Notes: generated from the letters alone by a model not told the origin. 64,000 nt of DNA from Gallionellales bacterium GWA2_60_18 (GCA_001801105.1 MGWS01000026.1:100323-164322), one strand, 5' to 3'. Shown: positions 23,246 to 33,514, counted from the first letter of the stretch. A program made the numbers and translations.

Positions 23246-23449
23246 CTAGTGATGTCCCTTGGGTAGTTCACCCTTGAAACGATACAGCGTGCCGCAATAA
23301 GGGCAGCGCGACTCGCCGCCGTTGTCGAGCGGGATGTTCACTTTCGGGTGCGCGTTCCACAGGCTCGCGCCCGGCCTCGGGCAGGTCAGCGGCAGGTCAT
23401 GCGCGGCGACTTCGATGTAACGCTGGGTGATGTGGTCTTCCTTGCTCAT
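23246..23449 (-). CDS. small zinc-finger protein (zf-CHCC type)
   Basis: A 67-residue protein with CPRPGASLWNAHPKVNIPL and RCPYCGTLYRF. The potential ligands Cys..His..CxxC give the zinc-binding pattern of the CHCC family, related to the zinc domain of the mitochondrial complex I subunit NDUFS6. These small proteins are common in beta- and gammaproteobacteria, often beside ilvE and waaF as here, but their role is not established. It follows ilvE by 15 bases with a strong GAGGAAAG Shine-Dalgarno, so the two are probably co-transcribed. Confidence 0.85.
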   Translation of the reverse strand: MSKEDHITQRYIEVAAHDLPLTCPRPGASLWNAHPKVNIPLDNGGESRCPYCGTLYRFKGELPKGHH

Positions 23450-23464
23450 GGTTCTTTCCTCATC

Positions 23465-24385
23465 CTAAACGTGATCCAGCCATGCGGCATGTCCGGGATG
23501 CTTGCCGGAGACGCAATCGAAGAAGGCCTGCTGCAAGCGGGTGGTAATCGGGCCGCGCGTGCCGCTGCCGATGGTGCGCGTATCCAGTTCGCGGATCGGC
23601 GTGACTTCAGCCGCCGTGCCGGTGAAGAAGGCCTCGTCGGCGCAATACACTTCGTCGCGCGTGATGCGCTTCTCGATCACCTCGATACCGGCTTCACGAG
23701 CCAGCGTGAGGACGGAGTCGCGCGTGATGCCTTCCAGGCAGGAGGTGAGATCGGGCGTATAGAGTTTGCCCTTCTTCACGATGAAGATGTTCTCGCCGGC
23801 GCCTTCGGCGACATAGCCGTCCACGTCCAGCAACAGCGCCTCGTCGTAGCCGTCGTGCGCCACTTCCTGATGCGCCAGGATGGAATTGGTATAGGTGCCG
23901 ACCGATTTGGAGCGGCACATGTTGATGTTGACATGGTGGCGGGTGAAGCTGGAGGTCTTCACGCGGATGCCTTTCGCCATGCCTTCTTCGCCCAGATAGG
24001 CGCCCCACGGCCAGGCCGCGACGGCGACATGCACGCTGAGCGTGGTGGCGGCGATGCCCATCGCCTCGGAGCCGTAGAACACGATGGGGCGGATGTAGCA
24101 GGATTCCAGCTTGTTGGCGCGCACCGCTTCGCGCTGCGCCTCCATCAGGGTCTCCTTGTCGAACGGCATCTTCATCTTGAAGATATAGGCCGAGTTGAAC
24201 AGGCGGTCAGTATGTTCCTGCAGGCGGAAGATCGCCGTGCCCTGCGCGGTCTTGTAGGCGCGCACCCCTTCGAACACGCCCATGCCGTAATGCAGGGTAT
24301 GGGTCAGCACGTGGGCGGTGGCATCGCGCCAGGGGACGAGCTTGCCGTCATACCAGATGAAGCCGTCGCGGTCGGACATCGACAT
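23465..24385 (-). CDS. ilvE: branched-chain amino acid aminotransferase (IlvE)
   Basis: A 306-residue fold-type IV PLP transaminase for the last step of Leu, Ile and Val synthesis. It shows [67 protein letters not shown] and the PLP-lysine region [17 protein letters not shown]. Further on are [32 protein letters not shown] and [13 protein letters not shown]. The start at 24385 has AAGGA eight bases upstream; a second ATG six bases in is also possible. The leucine-specific genes are at the other end of this window. Confidence 0.97.
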   Translation of the reverse strand: MSMSDRDGFIWYDGKLVPWRDATAHVLTHTLHYGMGVFEGVRAYKTAQGTAIFRLQEHTDRLFNSAYIFKMKMPFDKETLMEAQREAVRANKLESCYIRPIVFYGSEAMGIAATTLSVHVAVAAWPWGAYLGEEGMAKGIRVKTSSFTRHHVNINMCRSKSVGTYTNSILAHQEVAHDGYDEALLLDVDGYVAEGAGENIFIVKKGKLYTPDLTSCLEGITRDSVLTLAREAGIEVIEKRITRDEVYCADEAFFTGTAAEVTPIRELDTRTIGSGTRGPITTRLQQAFFDCVSGKHPGHAAWLDHV

Positions 24386-24570
24386 AATGGGATTCCTTAT
24401 AGATGGTTCGGTTGCAAAGCGCGGATTTTAGCCTGTTCCAGTCGGTTTATGAAGACGCGCGGGAAAATTAAGCAGGCATTCAGGTTGGTTTCATTGTCGG
24501 TCGATTCGGGTATGATTAGACCGCCTTGACACATGGCGACCCCCCCGCTTTCCCTTGAAGAACGATTGAG

Positions 24571-25875
24571 ATGGCAAAGTTGCCTGAAGAGCCCCCGGAG
24601 ATCATGGATGCGCAGGAAGACAAGCTGCGCAGGAATCTGCTGATCTTCGCCTGCGCCTTCATGAACCTGGCGGTGATGCTGTGGCTGGCGATCTACTGGT
24701 TCATGGGCCTGCATTATTCGGTGGACATCCCGCTGCTCTACCAGATGATCTCGGTCACATCACTGGTCTTCTATCTCAAGACCAAACGCTTCGAGATATT
24801 CCGCTTCATCCAGTTGAGCCTGTTCCTGTTCGCGCCTTTCGTGATGCAGTGGAGCATCGGCAATTCCGTTACCTCCAGCGGGGTGATGCTGTGGGCGCTG
24901 CTGGCGCCGATCGGCGCGCTGGTGGTCTCGGGCTGGCGCGATTCGGTGCCGTGGTTCATCGCCTATATCGTGATGACGGCGGTGTCCGGCTTCTTCGATT
25001 ATTACCTCGGCAGCGAAGGCAACGGCGGGATACCGATGAAGACCATCGGCTTCTTCTTCGCGCTCAATTTCGCCGCGATGTCTTCCATCATCTACTTCCT
25101 GGTGCGCTACTTCGTGCTGGAGACGGAAAAGATCAAGTCGCAGCTCGACCGGCAGCACCAGCTGCTCGCCGAGGAACAGAAGAAATCGGAGCGCGTGCTG
25201 CTCAATGTGCTGCCGAGCAGCATCGCGCAACGCCTGAAAGACAATCAGGGGCTGATCGCCGACGGGCACGCGGACGTGACGGTGATGTTCGCCGACCTGG
25301 TGAACTTCACGCAATTGACCGAATCGCTTTCGCCGGAGCAGATGGTCGGCCTGCTCAATACCGTTTTCTCCGGCTTCGACGAACTGTGCGAGAAATACGG
25401 CGTGGAAAAGATCAAGACCATAGGCGATGCCTACATGGTGGTGGGCGGCCTGAGCCGCAACCGCGGCGATTACACCAGCGATATCGCCGACCTCGCGCTG
25501 GAGATGCGCGATTTCGTCGCGCACCATCCCGATTTTTCCCGCTTCAACCTGGGCATCCACACCGGCATCGCTACGGGACCCGTGGTTGCTGGGGTGATCG
25601 GCACCAAGCGCTTCATCTACGACCTGTGGGGCGACACCGTGAACATCGCCAGCCGGCTGACCGATGAGGCGGTGCAGAATGTGATCCAGGTGGACCGCAC
25701 GACCTACAACCGCATCCGGCATGACTACGCCTTCGAGTCGCCCGCCACGATCTACGTCAAGGGCAAGGGCGAGATGACCATGTACCGCCTGAACGGGCGT
25801 ATCGACGGCACCCACAAGTCCAACGTGCTGCCGTTGGGGCCGGGTCAGGCAGCGTCCGCCCCGGCCTCCCCCTGA
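24571..25875 (+). CDS. membrane-bound class III adenylate cyclase
   Basis: A 434-residue protein. The N-terminal 200 residues hold about six membrane helices (LLIFACAFMNLAVMLWLAIYW to ALNFAAMSSIIYFLVRYFV). A short coiled linker (ETEKIKSQLDRQHQLLAEEQKK) follows, then a cyclase domain at about 236-410. Metal-binding Asp is in VMFADLVNFTQ and in KIKTIGDAYMVVGG. The Lys in KTIGD and the Asp in YDLWGDTVNIASRL are the adenine-selecting pair, which argues for ATP rather than GTP. It may sense something through its membrane part. Its 3' end overlaps the convergent glnE by 31 bases. Confidence 0.9.
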   Translation: MAKLPEEPPEIMDAQEDKLRRNLLIFACAFMNLAVMLWLAIYWFMGLHYSVDIPLLYQMISVTSLVFYLKTKRFEIFRFIQLSLFLFAPFVMQWSIGNSVTSSGVMLWALLAPIGALVVSGWRDSVPWFIAYIVMTAVSGFFDYYLGSEGNGGIPMKTIGFFFALNFAAMSSIIYFLVRYFVLETEKIKSQLDRQHQLLAEEQKKSERVLLNVLPSSIAQRLKDNQGLIADGHADVTVMFADLVNFTQLTESLSPEQMVGLLNTVFSGFDELCEKYGVEKIKTIGDAYMVVGGLSRNRGDYTSDIADLALEMRDFVAHHPDFSRFNLGIHTGIATGPVVAGVIGTKRFIYDLWGDTVNIASRLTDEAVQNVIQVDRTTYNRIRHDYAFESPATIYVKGKGEMTMYRLNGRIDGTHKSNVLPLGPGQAASAPASP

Positions 25876-28718
25876 TTTTCCCCGAACAGCATCTTCCATA
25901 ATTCCAGGCATGTGCCGGTCTCGACGGTGCCGTGTCCGATGCGGCACAGAGACTGGTTGTTGAGGCGCATGCGGTGCTGTATCTGGCGCAGCGTGCGGTA
26001 TAACGCGCGCATCTGTTCGGCGAGTTCGCCGGGGATCAGGCCGAGTTCGCCCGCCAGCTTGAGCAGCGCCAGGTTGCCGATGTTCCCCGTCAGTTGCGGA
26101 TGCCGGTGCGCGTGGGCGAGCACGAGATATTGCACCATGAACTCGATGTCGACCATGCCGCCGCGATCGTGCTTGATGTCGAACAGCCCGCTGTCGTTGG
26201 GGTGGCCATCCAGCATCTTCTGGCGCATCGCCAATATCTCTTTGCGCAACATCCCCGGATCGCGTTCCTGGCACAGCACTTCGCGGCGTATCCCCTCGAA
26301 CGCGGTACCGACTTGCGCATCGCCCGCGCTGAAGCGCGCGCGCGTCAGTGCCTGATGCTCCCAGATCCAGGCGTCCTTCTGCTGATATTCCGCGAAGGCG
26401 GCGACCGTGCTGACCAGCAGTCCGCTCGCACCGTTCGGGCGCAGGCGCAGGTCGGTCTCGTATAGCCGCCCCGAAGAGGTGTAGCTGCCGAGCATGGTGT
26501 TGATGCGTTGCGCCAGCCGCGCATAGTTCTCCTGCGCATCCGGGTGGTCGTCGTCGTACAGGAAGATCAGGTCGAGGTCGGAGGAGTAACCCAGTTCGCG
26601 CCCGCCCAGCTTGCCGTAGGCAATGATGGCGAATCGCGGCTGCTCGCAGTGGCGCTTGCGCGCGGAAGCCCAGCTCAGCTCGAGCACATGGCGCAATATC
26701 AGGTCGGCCAGGTCGCTGAGATGGTCGCTCAGTTTTTCCAGCGGCAGCAGGCCTTGCAGGTCCATCGCCAGCAGATAGAAGGTCTGCTCCTGCTGGGCAT
26801 GGTGCAGCACGTTCAACTGGCGCTCGGTATCGCCGGCGCAATCGGCGAGGCGTGAACGCAGGGCGTCGTCAACGAGTTGCCATTGCGGCGGCTGGTATAT
26901 CTCGCGCGCGTCTAGCAGCTCGTCGAGCAATGCCGGGTGCTGGGTCAGGTATTCGCTTGCCCAGCTGCTGGCGGATACCAGGGTGGCCAACAGCTCCAGC
27001 GTCTGCGGATATTCGGCGAGGAAGGCGAGGTAGGAGGCGCGGCGGCTGATGGCTTCCAGCAGGACGATCAGGCGGTTCAGTGTCTCGTCCGGGTTTTGTC
27101 GCCGTGCGCTCAACGCGATGAATTGCGGGACCAGCTTGTCCAGCCGTTGCCGGCTGGTGTCGGGCAGATGCCGGTAGCGGCTGCCATCGCGCAGTTGCAG
27201 CAGGCGCTGGGCGCTCTCCATGGCCGCCGCATAGCCGAGAGCCTCGAGCCGCTCGGCCAGTTCCTGCGCGGTGATGGCTTCCTGCCACAATTGCGTCTCG
27301 TCATTCGAATCCTGTTGCGCGCCGAAGATCTGGTCGAACTGCCTGCTTACCAGCGTGCGGTGAAGGGCAAGCTCATCCTGCAGGGCGTCGAAGTCGGCAT
27401 ATCCCATCGCCTCCGCGATGATCGCGCGGTCTTCCGGGTTTTCCGGGATGTCCTGGGTCTGCTGGTCGTCGAGATATTGCAGGCGGTGTTCCAGATTGCG
27501 CAGGAAGACATAAGCGTCATCCAGACCGGTCGCTATCTGCGCATCGATCTGCCCATTGGCGGCGAGCAGCGCCAATACCTCGCGCGTGGGACGGATGCGC
27601 AACTCGATATCCCGCCCGCCGCGGATCAACTGGAACACCTGTGCGGTGAACTCGATCTCGCGGATGCCGCCGGAACCGAGCTTGATGTTGTTGGCGCGGT
27701 CGCGGCGCAGCACCTCCTGACGGATCTGCGCGTGCAGGTTGCGCATCGAGTCGATCGCGCCGAAATCGAGATATTTGCGGAACACGAACGGCTGCGCCAG
27801 CTGCATTAACTCATTAACGAAAGATTCGCGCAGCGATTCAGATATTGACAATTGCTTTTCTCGTTCGCCTCCTCTCACGCCTGCGAGAGAGGATTGAGGT
27901 GAGGGCGTTTTTGCTCCCTCGCCCGCTTGCGGGAGAGGGTTGGGGAGAGGGGAACGACCATAGTTATTCGCCGGTGATATCACGCGCGCCTTGATCCAGG
28001 CATAGCGCTCCCACTCGCGCCCCTGGCCGATCAGGTATTCCTCCAGCGCGGCGAAGCTCATCACCAGCGGGCCGCTGTCGCCGTAGGGGCGCAGCCGCAT
28101 GTCCACGCGGAACACGTAGCCGTCGGCGGTGGGCTCGTTGATCATGCCGATCAGCTTGCGTCCCAGCCGGGTGAAGAACTCATGGTTGCTCAAGCGGCGC
28201 GGGCCGTCGGTCTGGCCTTCTTCGGCATAGACGAAGATCAGGTCGATGTCGGAAGACACGTTCAACTCGCCGCCACCCAGCTTGCCCATGCCGATCACCA
28301 GCAGTTCCTGCGGCGCCCCGCCGGTTTCGCCCAGCGGCGTCCCGTATTGCTGTTGCAGCGCCTGCATCAGGCAAGCCTGCGCCCGTTGCACGCACACTTC
28401 CGCCAGCGCGGTCATGGTCTGCATCACTTCATTCAAATCGCACAAACCATTGAGATCGCGCAGGATCAGCTTGACCATCATCTGCTTGCGCAATCTGCGT
28501 ATGGCGCGCGCCAGCCCGGTCTCATCGCCGATATCCAGGCCGGAGCCTTGCAGCAAAGCCAACATCTCGGCACGGCTGCAAGCGCTGCTGAAGTTTCCCT
28601 GCAACCATTCCCGCAGCAGCGGGTCTGTCTCCAGCGCATGCCTGGCATAACGGCTGCAACGCAGCATTTTTTGCAGCAGTGGGTCGAAGGCGGGCAGCGG
28701 CGTGTTTGCGGTATTCAT
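25845..28718 (-). CDS. glnE: bifunctional glutamine synthetase adenylyltransferase/deadenylase (GlnE)
   Basis: A 957-residue enzyme that adds and removes AMP on glutamine synthetase according to nitrogen status. Two nucleotidyltransferase domains are visible. The N-terminal deadenylase has GMGKLGGGELNVSSDIDLIFVY and VDMRLRPYGDSGPLV. The C-terminal adenylylase has AYGKLGGRELGYSSDLDLIFLY and LRLRPNGASGLLV. GGIREIEF and RGGMVDIEF follow each. About residues 254-286 (27861-27957) are a palindromic repeat read in frame (PLPNPLPQAGEG...), placed between KARVIS and the QPFVFRKYLDF block. The rest is continuous and normal. Confidence 0.96.
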   Translation of the reverse strand: MNTANTPLPAFDPLLQKMLRCSRYARHALETDPLLREWLQGNFSSACSRAEMLALLQGSGLDIGDETGLARAIRRLRKQMMVKLILRDLNGLCDLNEVMQTMTALAEVCVQRAQACLMQALQQQYGTPLGETGGAPQELLVIGMGKLGGGELNVSSDIDLIFVYAEEGQTDGPRRLSNHEFFTRLGRKLIGMINEPTADGYVFRVDMRLRPYGDSGPLVMSFAALEEYLIGQGREWERYAWIKARVISPANNYGRSPLPNPLPQAGEGAKTPSPQSSLAGVRGGEREKQLSISESLRESFVNELMQLAQPFVFRKYLDFGAIDSMRNLHAQIRQEVLRRDRANNIKLGSGGIREIEFTAQVFQLIRGGRDIELRIRPTREVLALLAANGQIDAQIATGLDDAYVFLRNLEHRLQYLDDQQTQDIPENPEDRAIIAEAMGYADFDALQDELALHRTLVSRQFDQIFGAQQDSNDETQLWQEAITAQELAERLEALGYAAAMESAQRLLQLRDGSRYRHLPDTSRQRLDKLVPQFIALSARRQNPDETLNRLIVLLEAISRRASYLAFLAEYPQTLELLATLVSASSWASEYLTQHPALLDELLDAREIYQPPQWQLVDDALRSRLADCAGDTERQLNVLHHAQQEQTFYLLAMDLQGLLPLEKLSDHLSDLADLILRHVLELSWASARKRHCEQPRFAIIAYGKLGGRELGYSSDLDLIFLYDDDHPDAQENYARLAQRINTMLGSYTSSGRLYETDLRLRPNGASGLLVSTVAAFAEYQQKDAWIWEHQALTRARFSAGDAQVGTAFEGIRREVLCQERDPGMLRKEILAMRQKMLDGHPNDSGLFDIKHDRGGMVDIEFMVQYLVLAHAHRHPQLTGNIGNLALLKLAGELGLIPGELAEQMRALYRTLRQIQHRMRLNNQSLCRIGHGTVETGTCLELWKMLFGENQGEAGADAA
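27861..27957. repeat. palindromic repeat inside glnE, translated in frame
   Basis: A 97-base element ending in TCGTTC (27861-27866) and GAACGA (27952-27957). It contains two hairpin units of the CCCTCTC..GCGGGAGAGG type and the shared tail GGATTGAGGTGAGGG. About 40 of 45 bases match the half-element at 41787-41831, which lies outside any gene. In glnE (minus strand) it codes for about 33 residues with no stop. The same family is also inside earP. Confidence 0.85.
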
Positions 28719-28800
28719 GGGGGTTTCACGTTAGAATGCGAAGCGTTACTAATTATAAGTCCCGAACCCTGTTTCCGGCGCGTTTGCGCGCCCATTTCCG

Positions 28801-31800
28801 ATGCTGAATTCGCTACCCATCCGTTTGCTGTGGCATAGCCTGAACTGGCTGACGCGGCTCGCCATCGTCGCCTCGGCGGTGGCCGCGGTGCTGGTCGCGT
28901 TCGGCATCATCGCGCTGCGCTACTGGGTGATGCCCGATATCGAGCAATATCACGGCGAGATCACCGCCTCCCTGTCGCAGGCCATCGGCAACCCGGTGAC
29001 GATAGGCCGGATCGAGGGCGACTGGCGCGGCTTCCGGCCGCGCCTGAAGATCGAGGATGTGCGTATCCTGGACGAGCAGCGACAACCGGCGCTGGTGCTG
29101 CCGCGTATCGACGGCAGCGTTTCCTGGCTGTCGCTGTTCAGCGCGGAACTGCGCCTGGCCAGCCTGGAGATCGACAAGCCGGAACTGCTGATCCGCCGCG
29201 ACGTGCAAGGGCGGGTGTTCATCGGCGGCGTGGCGCTCTCCAGCCAGAGCAGCGACAACGATCTGGCCAACTGGCTGTTGCGCCAGTCGAGCATGGTGGT
29301 GCGCGATGCGCTCATCGTCTGGCTGGACGAGCAGCGTGATGCGCCGCCGCTGGTGCTGCAACAGGTCAACCTGCGTATCGAGAGTTTCTTCAACAGCCAT
29401 CGTTTCGCCCTGCGCGCGCTGCCGCCGCCGGAACTGTCGACCCCGCTGGACGTGCGCGGCAAACTGCGCGGCTCGAGTCTCGACGAGATGGAGGAATGGC
29501 GCGGGCAGATATTCACCCAACTCGATTACACCGATGTCGCCGCCTGGCGACCGTGGCTGGACATGCCGCGCGAATTCAGCCGCGGGCGCGGCGCATTGCG
29601 CGGCTGGGTGGATATCGGCGAAGGCCGGCTGGCTGGCGTCACTGCCGATCTGGCGCTGCACAATGTGGCGACAAGACTGGCCGAGGACGTGCCGGAACTG
29701 GTGCTGCTCGACCTGAATGGGCGCGCTGCGTGGAAACAGGTGCCGGGCGGACTGGAGATATCCACCCGGAAACTGGCGATGCGCTTGCGCAACGGTATCG
29801 AGCTGCGTCCCACGGATTTCTATTTCCGCCATGCCGCGCCGGGCGGCGGCCGAGCCGGCGGTGGGGAGCTGCGCGCCAACCTGCTGCAACTGGAGACGCT
29901 GGCCGCGCTTTCGAATTTCATTCCGCTGGATACCGGCCTGCGCGCCCGGCTGGATGCCTATGCGCCGCGCGGCCGAGTGACCGGCCTCAACGCGCAATGG
30001 CAGGGCAATGCGGCCGATCCATCCGGTTACCGGATCAAGGGGCAGTTCGATGACCTGGCCTTGCGCCAGGCTGGCGGGATGCCGGGTTTCTCCGGGCTGT
30101 CGCTGGAGGTGGACGGTAGCGAAGAAGGCGGCAGGCTGAGCGTCAATGCGCACGGCCTGATGGTCGATGCGCCGGGCGTGATGCGCGAACCGCTGTCCTT
30201 CGCCACGCTGACCGGGCAGTTCGGCTGGCGCCGCAAGGGCGGCGAGTTGACGGTGAAGGCCGACAACGTGGCGATGTCCAACGACGATCTGGAGGGCAAC
30301 CTGTACGGCAGCTACAGCACGAAAGCCGGCACCAGGGGCGTGCTGGACCTGACAGTGGCGCTGACGCGCGGCGACGTGCGCCGCGCCGCCCGCTACACCC
30401 CGTTGGTCGCGCTCGACCGGGAAGACAACGACTGGCTGGCCGGCGCGATGCTGGCCGGGCATACCGAGGATTTTCGCGTGCGCGTCAAGGGCAACCTGAG
30501 CGACTTCCCGCTCAAGGGCAACGAAGATGCGCTGCTGGAGGTCGGTGGGCATGCGCGCGACGTGACATTCGAGTTCGACAAGAGCTGGCCGCGCATCGAG
30601 AACATCGACGGGGAATTCTGGATACGCGGCAACCGGCTGGAAGTGAAGGCGGCTTCCGCCGCCACGCTGGGTGCGAGGCTGCATAACGTCGATGTCCATA
30701 TCGCCGACCTGCAGGATGCGGCGTTGCCGCTTGAGTTCAAGGGCGAAGCGAGCGGCGCGAGCGACAACTACCTGCGCTATATCGAACAGAGTCCGGTGCG
30801 CGGCTATATCGACGGTTTCACCGACGGTATGCGCGCTGGCGGCGACGGGCAGCTGGCGCTGTCCGTGCGCGTGCCGCTGCTGGGCGATGAGCCGGTGAAG
30901 CTGACGGGGGCGCTGCGCGTGGCGAACAACGATATCTCGCTGGGCGAAGGCATGCCGCTGCTGCGCAATACGCGCGGCATGCTGGCGTTTACCGAAGCGG
31001 GCGTGCGTGCCGATGGCGTGACCTCCGAGATACTCGGCGGTCCGGCGCGCATCGACATACGCAATGCCGAGGGCGGGGCGCTGCATGCCGGCGTGAAGGG
31101 GCGCGTCAACCTCGAAGTGCTGCGCAAGCTCAATCCGCATCCGCTGCTGCATCGCCTGAGCGGCGGCACGGAATGGGAGGCGGATATCAACGTGGTGAAG
31201 AAATCCACCGAGCTCTCGCTCGTCACCGATCTCGTCGGTATCGCATCCACGTTGCCGCAGCCGCTCGCCAAGCGCGCTGCCGATGCGCTGCCGTTGCGCA
31301 TCGAGAAAAAGGTGGTGACCGAGGGGCAGGATATCGTCAGCGCGACGCTCGGCGACCTGCTGGATATTCGTCTGGCGCGCCGCGAAGAGAACGGCGCGAG
31401 CGTCATCAAGCGCGGCACCGTTAATTTCGGCGGCCCGGGCAAATGGCTGGACAAGGACGGCGTCTGGCTGACGGGGCGCATCCCGCTGCTGTCGATGGAG
31501 GGCTGGAGCGGGTTGCTGGGCGATGGGGCGGCCGGACAAGCATTGCCGCTGGCCGGCGCCAGTTTGCAGATCGCACGGCTGACCGGCTACGGCCAGAACA
31601 TGAGCGGGGTAAACATCGAGGCGGTCAGTCGCGGCGACGGCCTGGCCGCGCAGGTGACCTCCGGCGCGCTGAACGGCGAGGTGGTCTGGCTGCCGCACGG
31701 CTTCAACAACGACACCAAATTAAGCGCGCGCCTGCGCAACCTGCACTGGTCGCTCGGCAGCAAAGCGTTCCAGCCCGAGCGCGCGCCCAGGGGCGGCAAG

Positions 31801-32646
31801 GATGCTACGCCCTCCGGCCAATTGCCGGCACTGGAAGTCGCGGTCGAGAACCTGAGAGTGAACGACAAGGAGATCGGGCGCTTCGATCTGATCGGCCATC
31901 CGGAAGGGCGCGAATGGCGCCTGCGCCGTCTCAACATCGTCAATCCGGACGGCAGCCTGTCCGGCGACGGCTATTGGCGCGGCGCGCAGACGCAGGTCAA
32001 TCTCCAGCTCGAGATCAGCGATGCGGGTAAGGTGCTGGCGCGCTCCGGCTATCCGGATACTGTGAAGGATGGCAGCGGCAAACTGGCCGCCAGCCTGTCA
32101 TGGGACGGCGACCCGGACGAATTCAACTACGCCACGCTGGGTGGCACGCTCAAGCTGGACACCGGCAAGGGGCGGTTCCTGAAGATGGATCCGGGCGCGG
32201 GCAAACTGCTCAGCGTGTTGAGCCTGCAGGCCCTGCCCAAGCGCATCGCGCTGGACTTTACCGATGTGTTCAGCACCGGCTTCCAGTTTGACAACATCAA
32301 CGGCACGGCCACCATGCGTAATGGTGTGATGGATACCCGGGATTTCCACATCGATGGTTCCGCAGCCAAGGTGACCATGACGGGCAGCGTCGATCTCAAC
32401 CGCGAAACGCAGGACCTGCGCGTGCGGGTGTTGCCGACCCTGGGCGACAGCGTGTCGCTGCTCGGCGCGTTCGCCGCCGGGCCGGCGGTGGGCATCGGCT
32501 CGCTCATCGTCAACAAGGTGCTGGGCAATCCGCTCGATAAGTTGGTGTCGTTTGAATACAATGTCAGCGGCGCCTGGCACGACCCGGTGGTGACCAAAGT
32601 GGGCCGCGCGCCGGCCAACCAGAACGATCAGAATCCCAGTAAATAG
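28801..32646 (+). CDS. yhdP: YhdP family protein (AsmA-like, large envelope protein)
   Basis: A 1281-residue protein with one N-terminal membrane helix (LAIVASAVAAVLVAFGIIALRYWVMP) and a very long periplasmic part. The opening IEQYHGEITASLSQAIGNPVTIGRIEGDWRGFRPRL and the C-terminal AsmA-like block (LDTGKGRFLKMDPGAGKLL, FDNINGTATMRNGVMDTRDF, AAKVTMTGSVDL) match the YhdP/TIGR02099 type. YhdP in E. coli helps move phospholipid to the outer membrane. It is divergent from glnE. Length fits the family. Confidence 0.93.
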   Translation: MLNSLPIRLLWHSLNWLTRLAIVASAVAAVLVAFGIIALRYWVMPDIEQYHGEITASLSQAIGNPVTIGRIEGDWRGFRPRLKIEDVRILDEQRQPALVLPRIDGSVSWLSLFSAELRLASLEIDKPELLIRRDVQGRVFIGGVALSSQSSDNDLANWLLRQSSMVVRDALIVWLDEQRDAPPLVLQQVNLRIESFFNSHRFALRALPPPELSTPLDVRGKLRGSSLDEMEEWRGQIFTQLDYTDVAAWRPWLDMPREFSRGRGALRGWVDIGEGRLAGVTADLALHNVATRLAEDVPELVLLDLNGRAAWKQVPGGLEISTRKLAMRLRNGIELRPTDFYFRHAAPGGGRAGGGELRANLLQLETLAALSNFIPLDTGLRARLDAYAPRGRVTGLNAQWQGNAADPSGYRIKGQFDDLALRQAGGMPGFSGLSLEVDGSEEGGRLSVNAHGLMVDAPGVMREPLSFATLTGQFGWRRKGGELTVKADNVAMSNDDLEGNLYGSYSTKAGTRGVLDLTVALTRGDVRRAARYTPLVALDREDNDWLAGAMLAGHTEDFRVRVKGNLSDFPLKGNEDALLEVGGHARDVTFEFDKSWPRIENIDGEFWIRGNRLEVKAASAATLGARLHNVDVHIADLQDAALPLEFKGEASGASDNYLRYIEQSPVRGYIDGFTDGMRAGGDGQLALSVRVPLLGDEPVKLTGALRVANNDISLGEGMPLLRNTRGMLAFTEAGVRADGVTSEILGGPARIDIRNAEGGALHAGVKGRVNLEVLRKLNPHPLLHRLSGGTEWEADINVVKKSTELSLVTDLVGIASTLPQPLAKRAADALPLRIEKKVVTEGQDIVSATLGDLLDIRLARREENGASVIKRGTVNFGGPGKWLDKDGVWLTGRIPLLSMEGWSGLLGDGAAGQALPLAGASLQIARLTGYGQNMSGVNIEAVSRGDGLAAQVTSGALNGEVVWLPHGFNNDTKLSARLRNLHWSLGSKAFQPERAPRGGKDATPSGQLPALEVAVENLRVNDKEIGRFDLIGHPEGREWRLRRLNIVNPDGSLSGDGYWRGAQTQVNLQLEISDAGKVLARSGYPDTVKDGSGKLAASLSWDGDPDEFNYATLGGTLKLDTGKGRFLKMDPGAGKLLSVLSLQALPKRIALDFTDVFSTGFQFDNINGTATMRNGVMDTRDFHIDGSAAKVTMTGSVDLNRETQDLRVRVLPTLGDSVSLLGAFAAGPAVGIGSLIVNKVLGNPLDKLVSFEYNVSGAWHDPVVTKVGRAPANQNDQNPSK

Positions 32647-32656
32647 AAAGCACGCC

Positions 32657-33514
32657 ATGCCAGCAAGCAGTCCCGCGCAGCACAGCAACACCCCGTCCGG
32701 CAACCCATTCAAGGTCGCCGCGATCCAGATGGCTTCCGGTCCCAACGTGGCCGGCAACCTCGCCGAGGCGCGGCGTCTCATCGCCAGGGCGGCCGAGCAG
32801 GGCGCGCGTCTGGTGGTACTGCCGGAGTTCTTCGCCATCATGGGCATGAGCGAACAGGACAAGATCGCGGTGCGCGAACAGCCGGGACAGGGGCCGATCC
32901 AGGACTTCCTGCGCGAAGCGGCGCGGCAGCACGGGGTCTGGCTGGCGGGCGGCTCCATCCCGCTGGCGGCCAGCGCGCCGGACAAGGTATTGAACAGCTG
33001 CCTGTTGTTCGACGATCAGGGCAAACAGGTGGCGCGCTACGACAAGATCCACCTGTTCAGCCTGCAACTGGGCAACGAGCACTACGACGAGGCGGCCAGC
33101 ATCGAAGCGGGCGACCGCGTAGTGGTGGCGGACAGCCCGTTCGGCCGCATCGGTCTGGCGATCTGCTACGACCTGCGTTTCCCCGAGCTGTTCCGCGCCA
33201 TGAAGGACGTGGACATCGTCGTGCTGCCCGCCGCCTTCACCGAGACCACCGGCAAGATGCACTGGGAGGTGCTGGTGCGCGCCCGTGCGGTGGAGAACCT
33301 CGCCTATGTGGTCGCGGCGGCGCAGGGCGGCTATCACGTCAACGGGCGCGAGACGCACGGCAACAGCATGATCGTCGACCCGTGGGGGCGCGTGCTGGAT
33401 CGGCTGCCGCGCGGCTCTGGCGTGGTGCTGGCCGAAGTGAACCCGGCCCATCAGGCCAGCCTGCGCGCCAGCCTGCCGGCGCTGTCGCATCGCATCCTGT
33501 TCAGCTGCCAATGA
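32657..33514 (+). CDS. carbon-nitrogen hydrolase (Nit1/omega-amidase-like)
   Basis: A 285-residue nitrilase-superfamily amidase. The Glu-Lys-Cys triad is visible as [15 protein letters not shown] and [13 protein letters not shown], with the conserved Glu of [34 protein letters not shown] and CYDLRFPE place it with Nit1/Nit2-type enzymes, which repair deaminated glutathione or hydrolyse omega-amides. Exact substrate is not decided by sequence. It sits 10 bases after yhdP and its stop overlaps the tldD start, an order seen in many betaproteobacteria. Confidence 0.92.
   Translation: MPASSPAQHSNTPSGNPFKVAAIQMASGPNVAGNLAEARRLIARAAEQGARLVVLPEFFAIMGMSEQDKIAVREQPGQGPIQDFLREAARQHGVWLAGGSIPLAASAPDKVLNSCLLFDDQGKQVARYDKIHLFSLQLGNEHYDEAASIEAGDRVVVADSPFGRIGLAICYDLRFPELFRAMKDVDIVVLPAAFTETTGKMHWEVLVRARAVENLAYVVAAAQGGYHVNGRETHGNSMIVDPWGRVLDRLPRGSGVVLAEVNPAHQASLRASLPALSHRILFSCQ

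Noticed and set aside
24760..26841. Long minus-strand open frame (693 codons) across the cyclase and glnE ends
   Set aside because: Composition is Arg/Ala/His-rich without domains; both underlying genes are secure on other frames.
27800..27980. GlnE as a pseudogene or assembly error at the inserted segment
   Set aside because: The frame stays open on both sides and the DNA matches a known dispersed repeat in the same window, so a genuine in-frame insertion is simpler.
28813..31698. 961-codon minus-strand open frame opposite yhdP
   Set aside because: Shadow of yhdP; no recognisable domain and biased Gln/His/Arg content.
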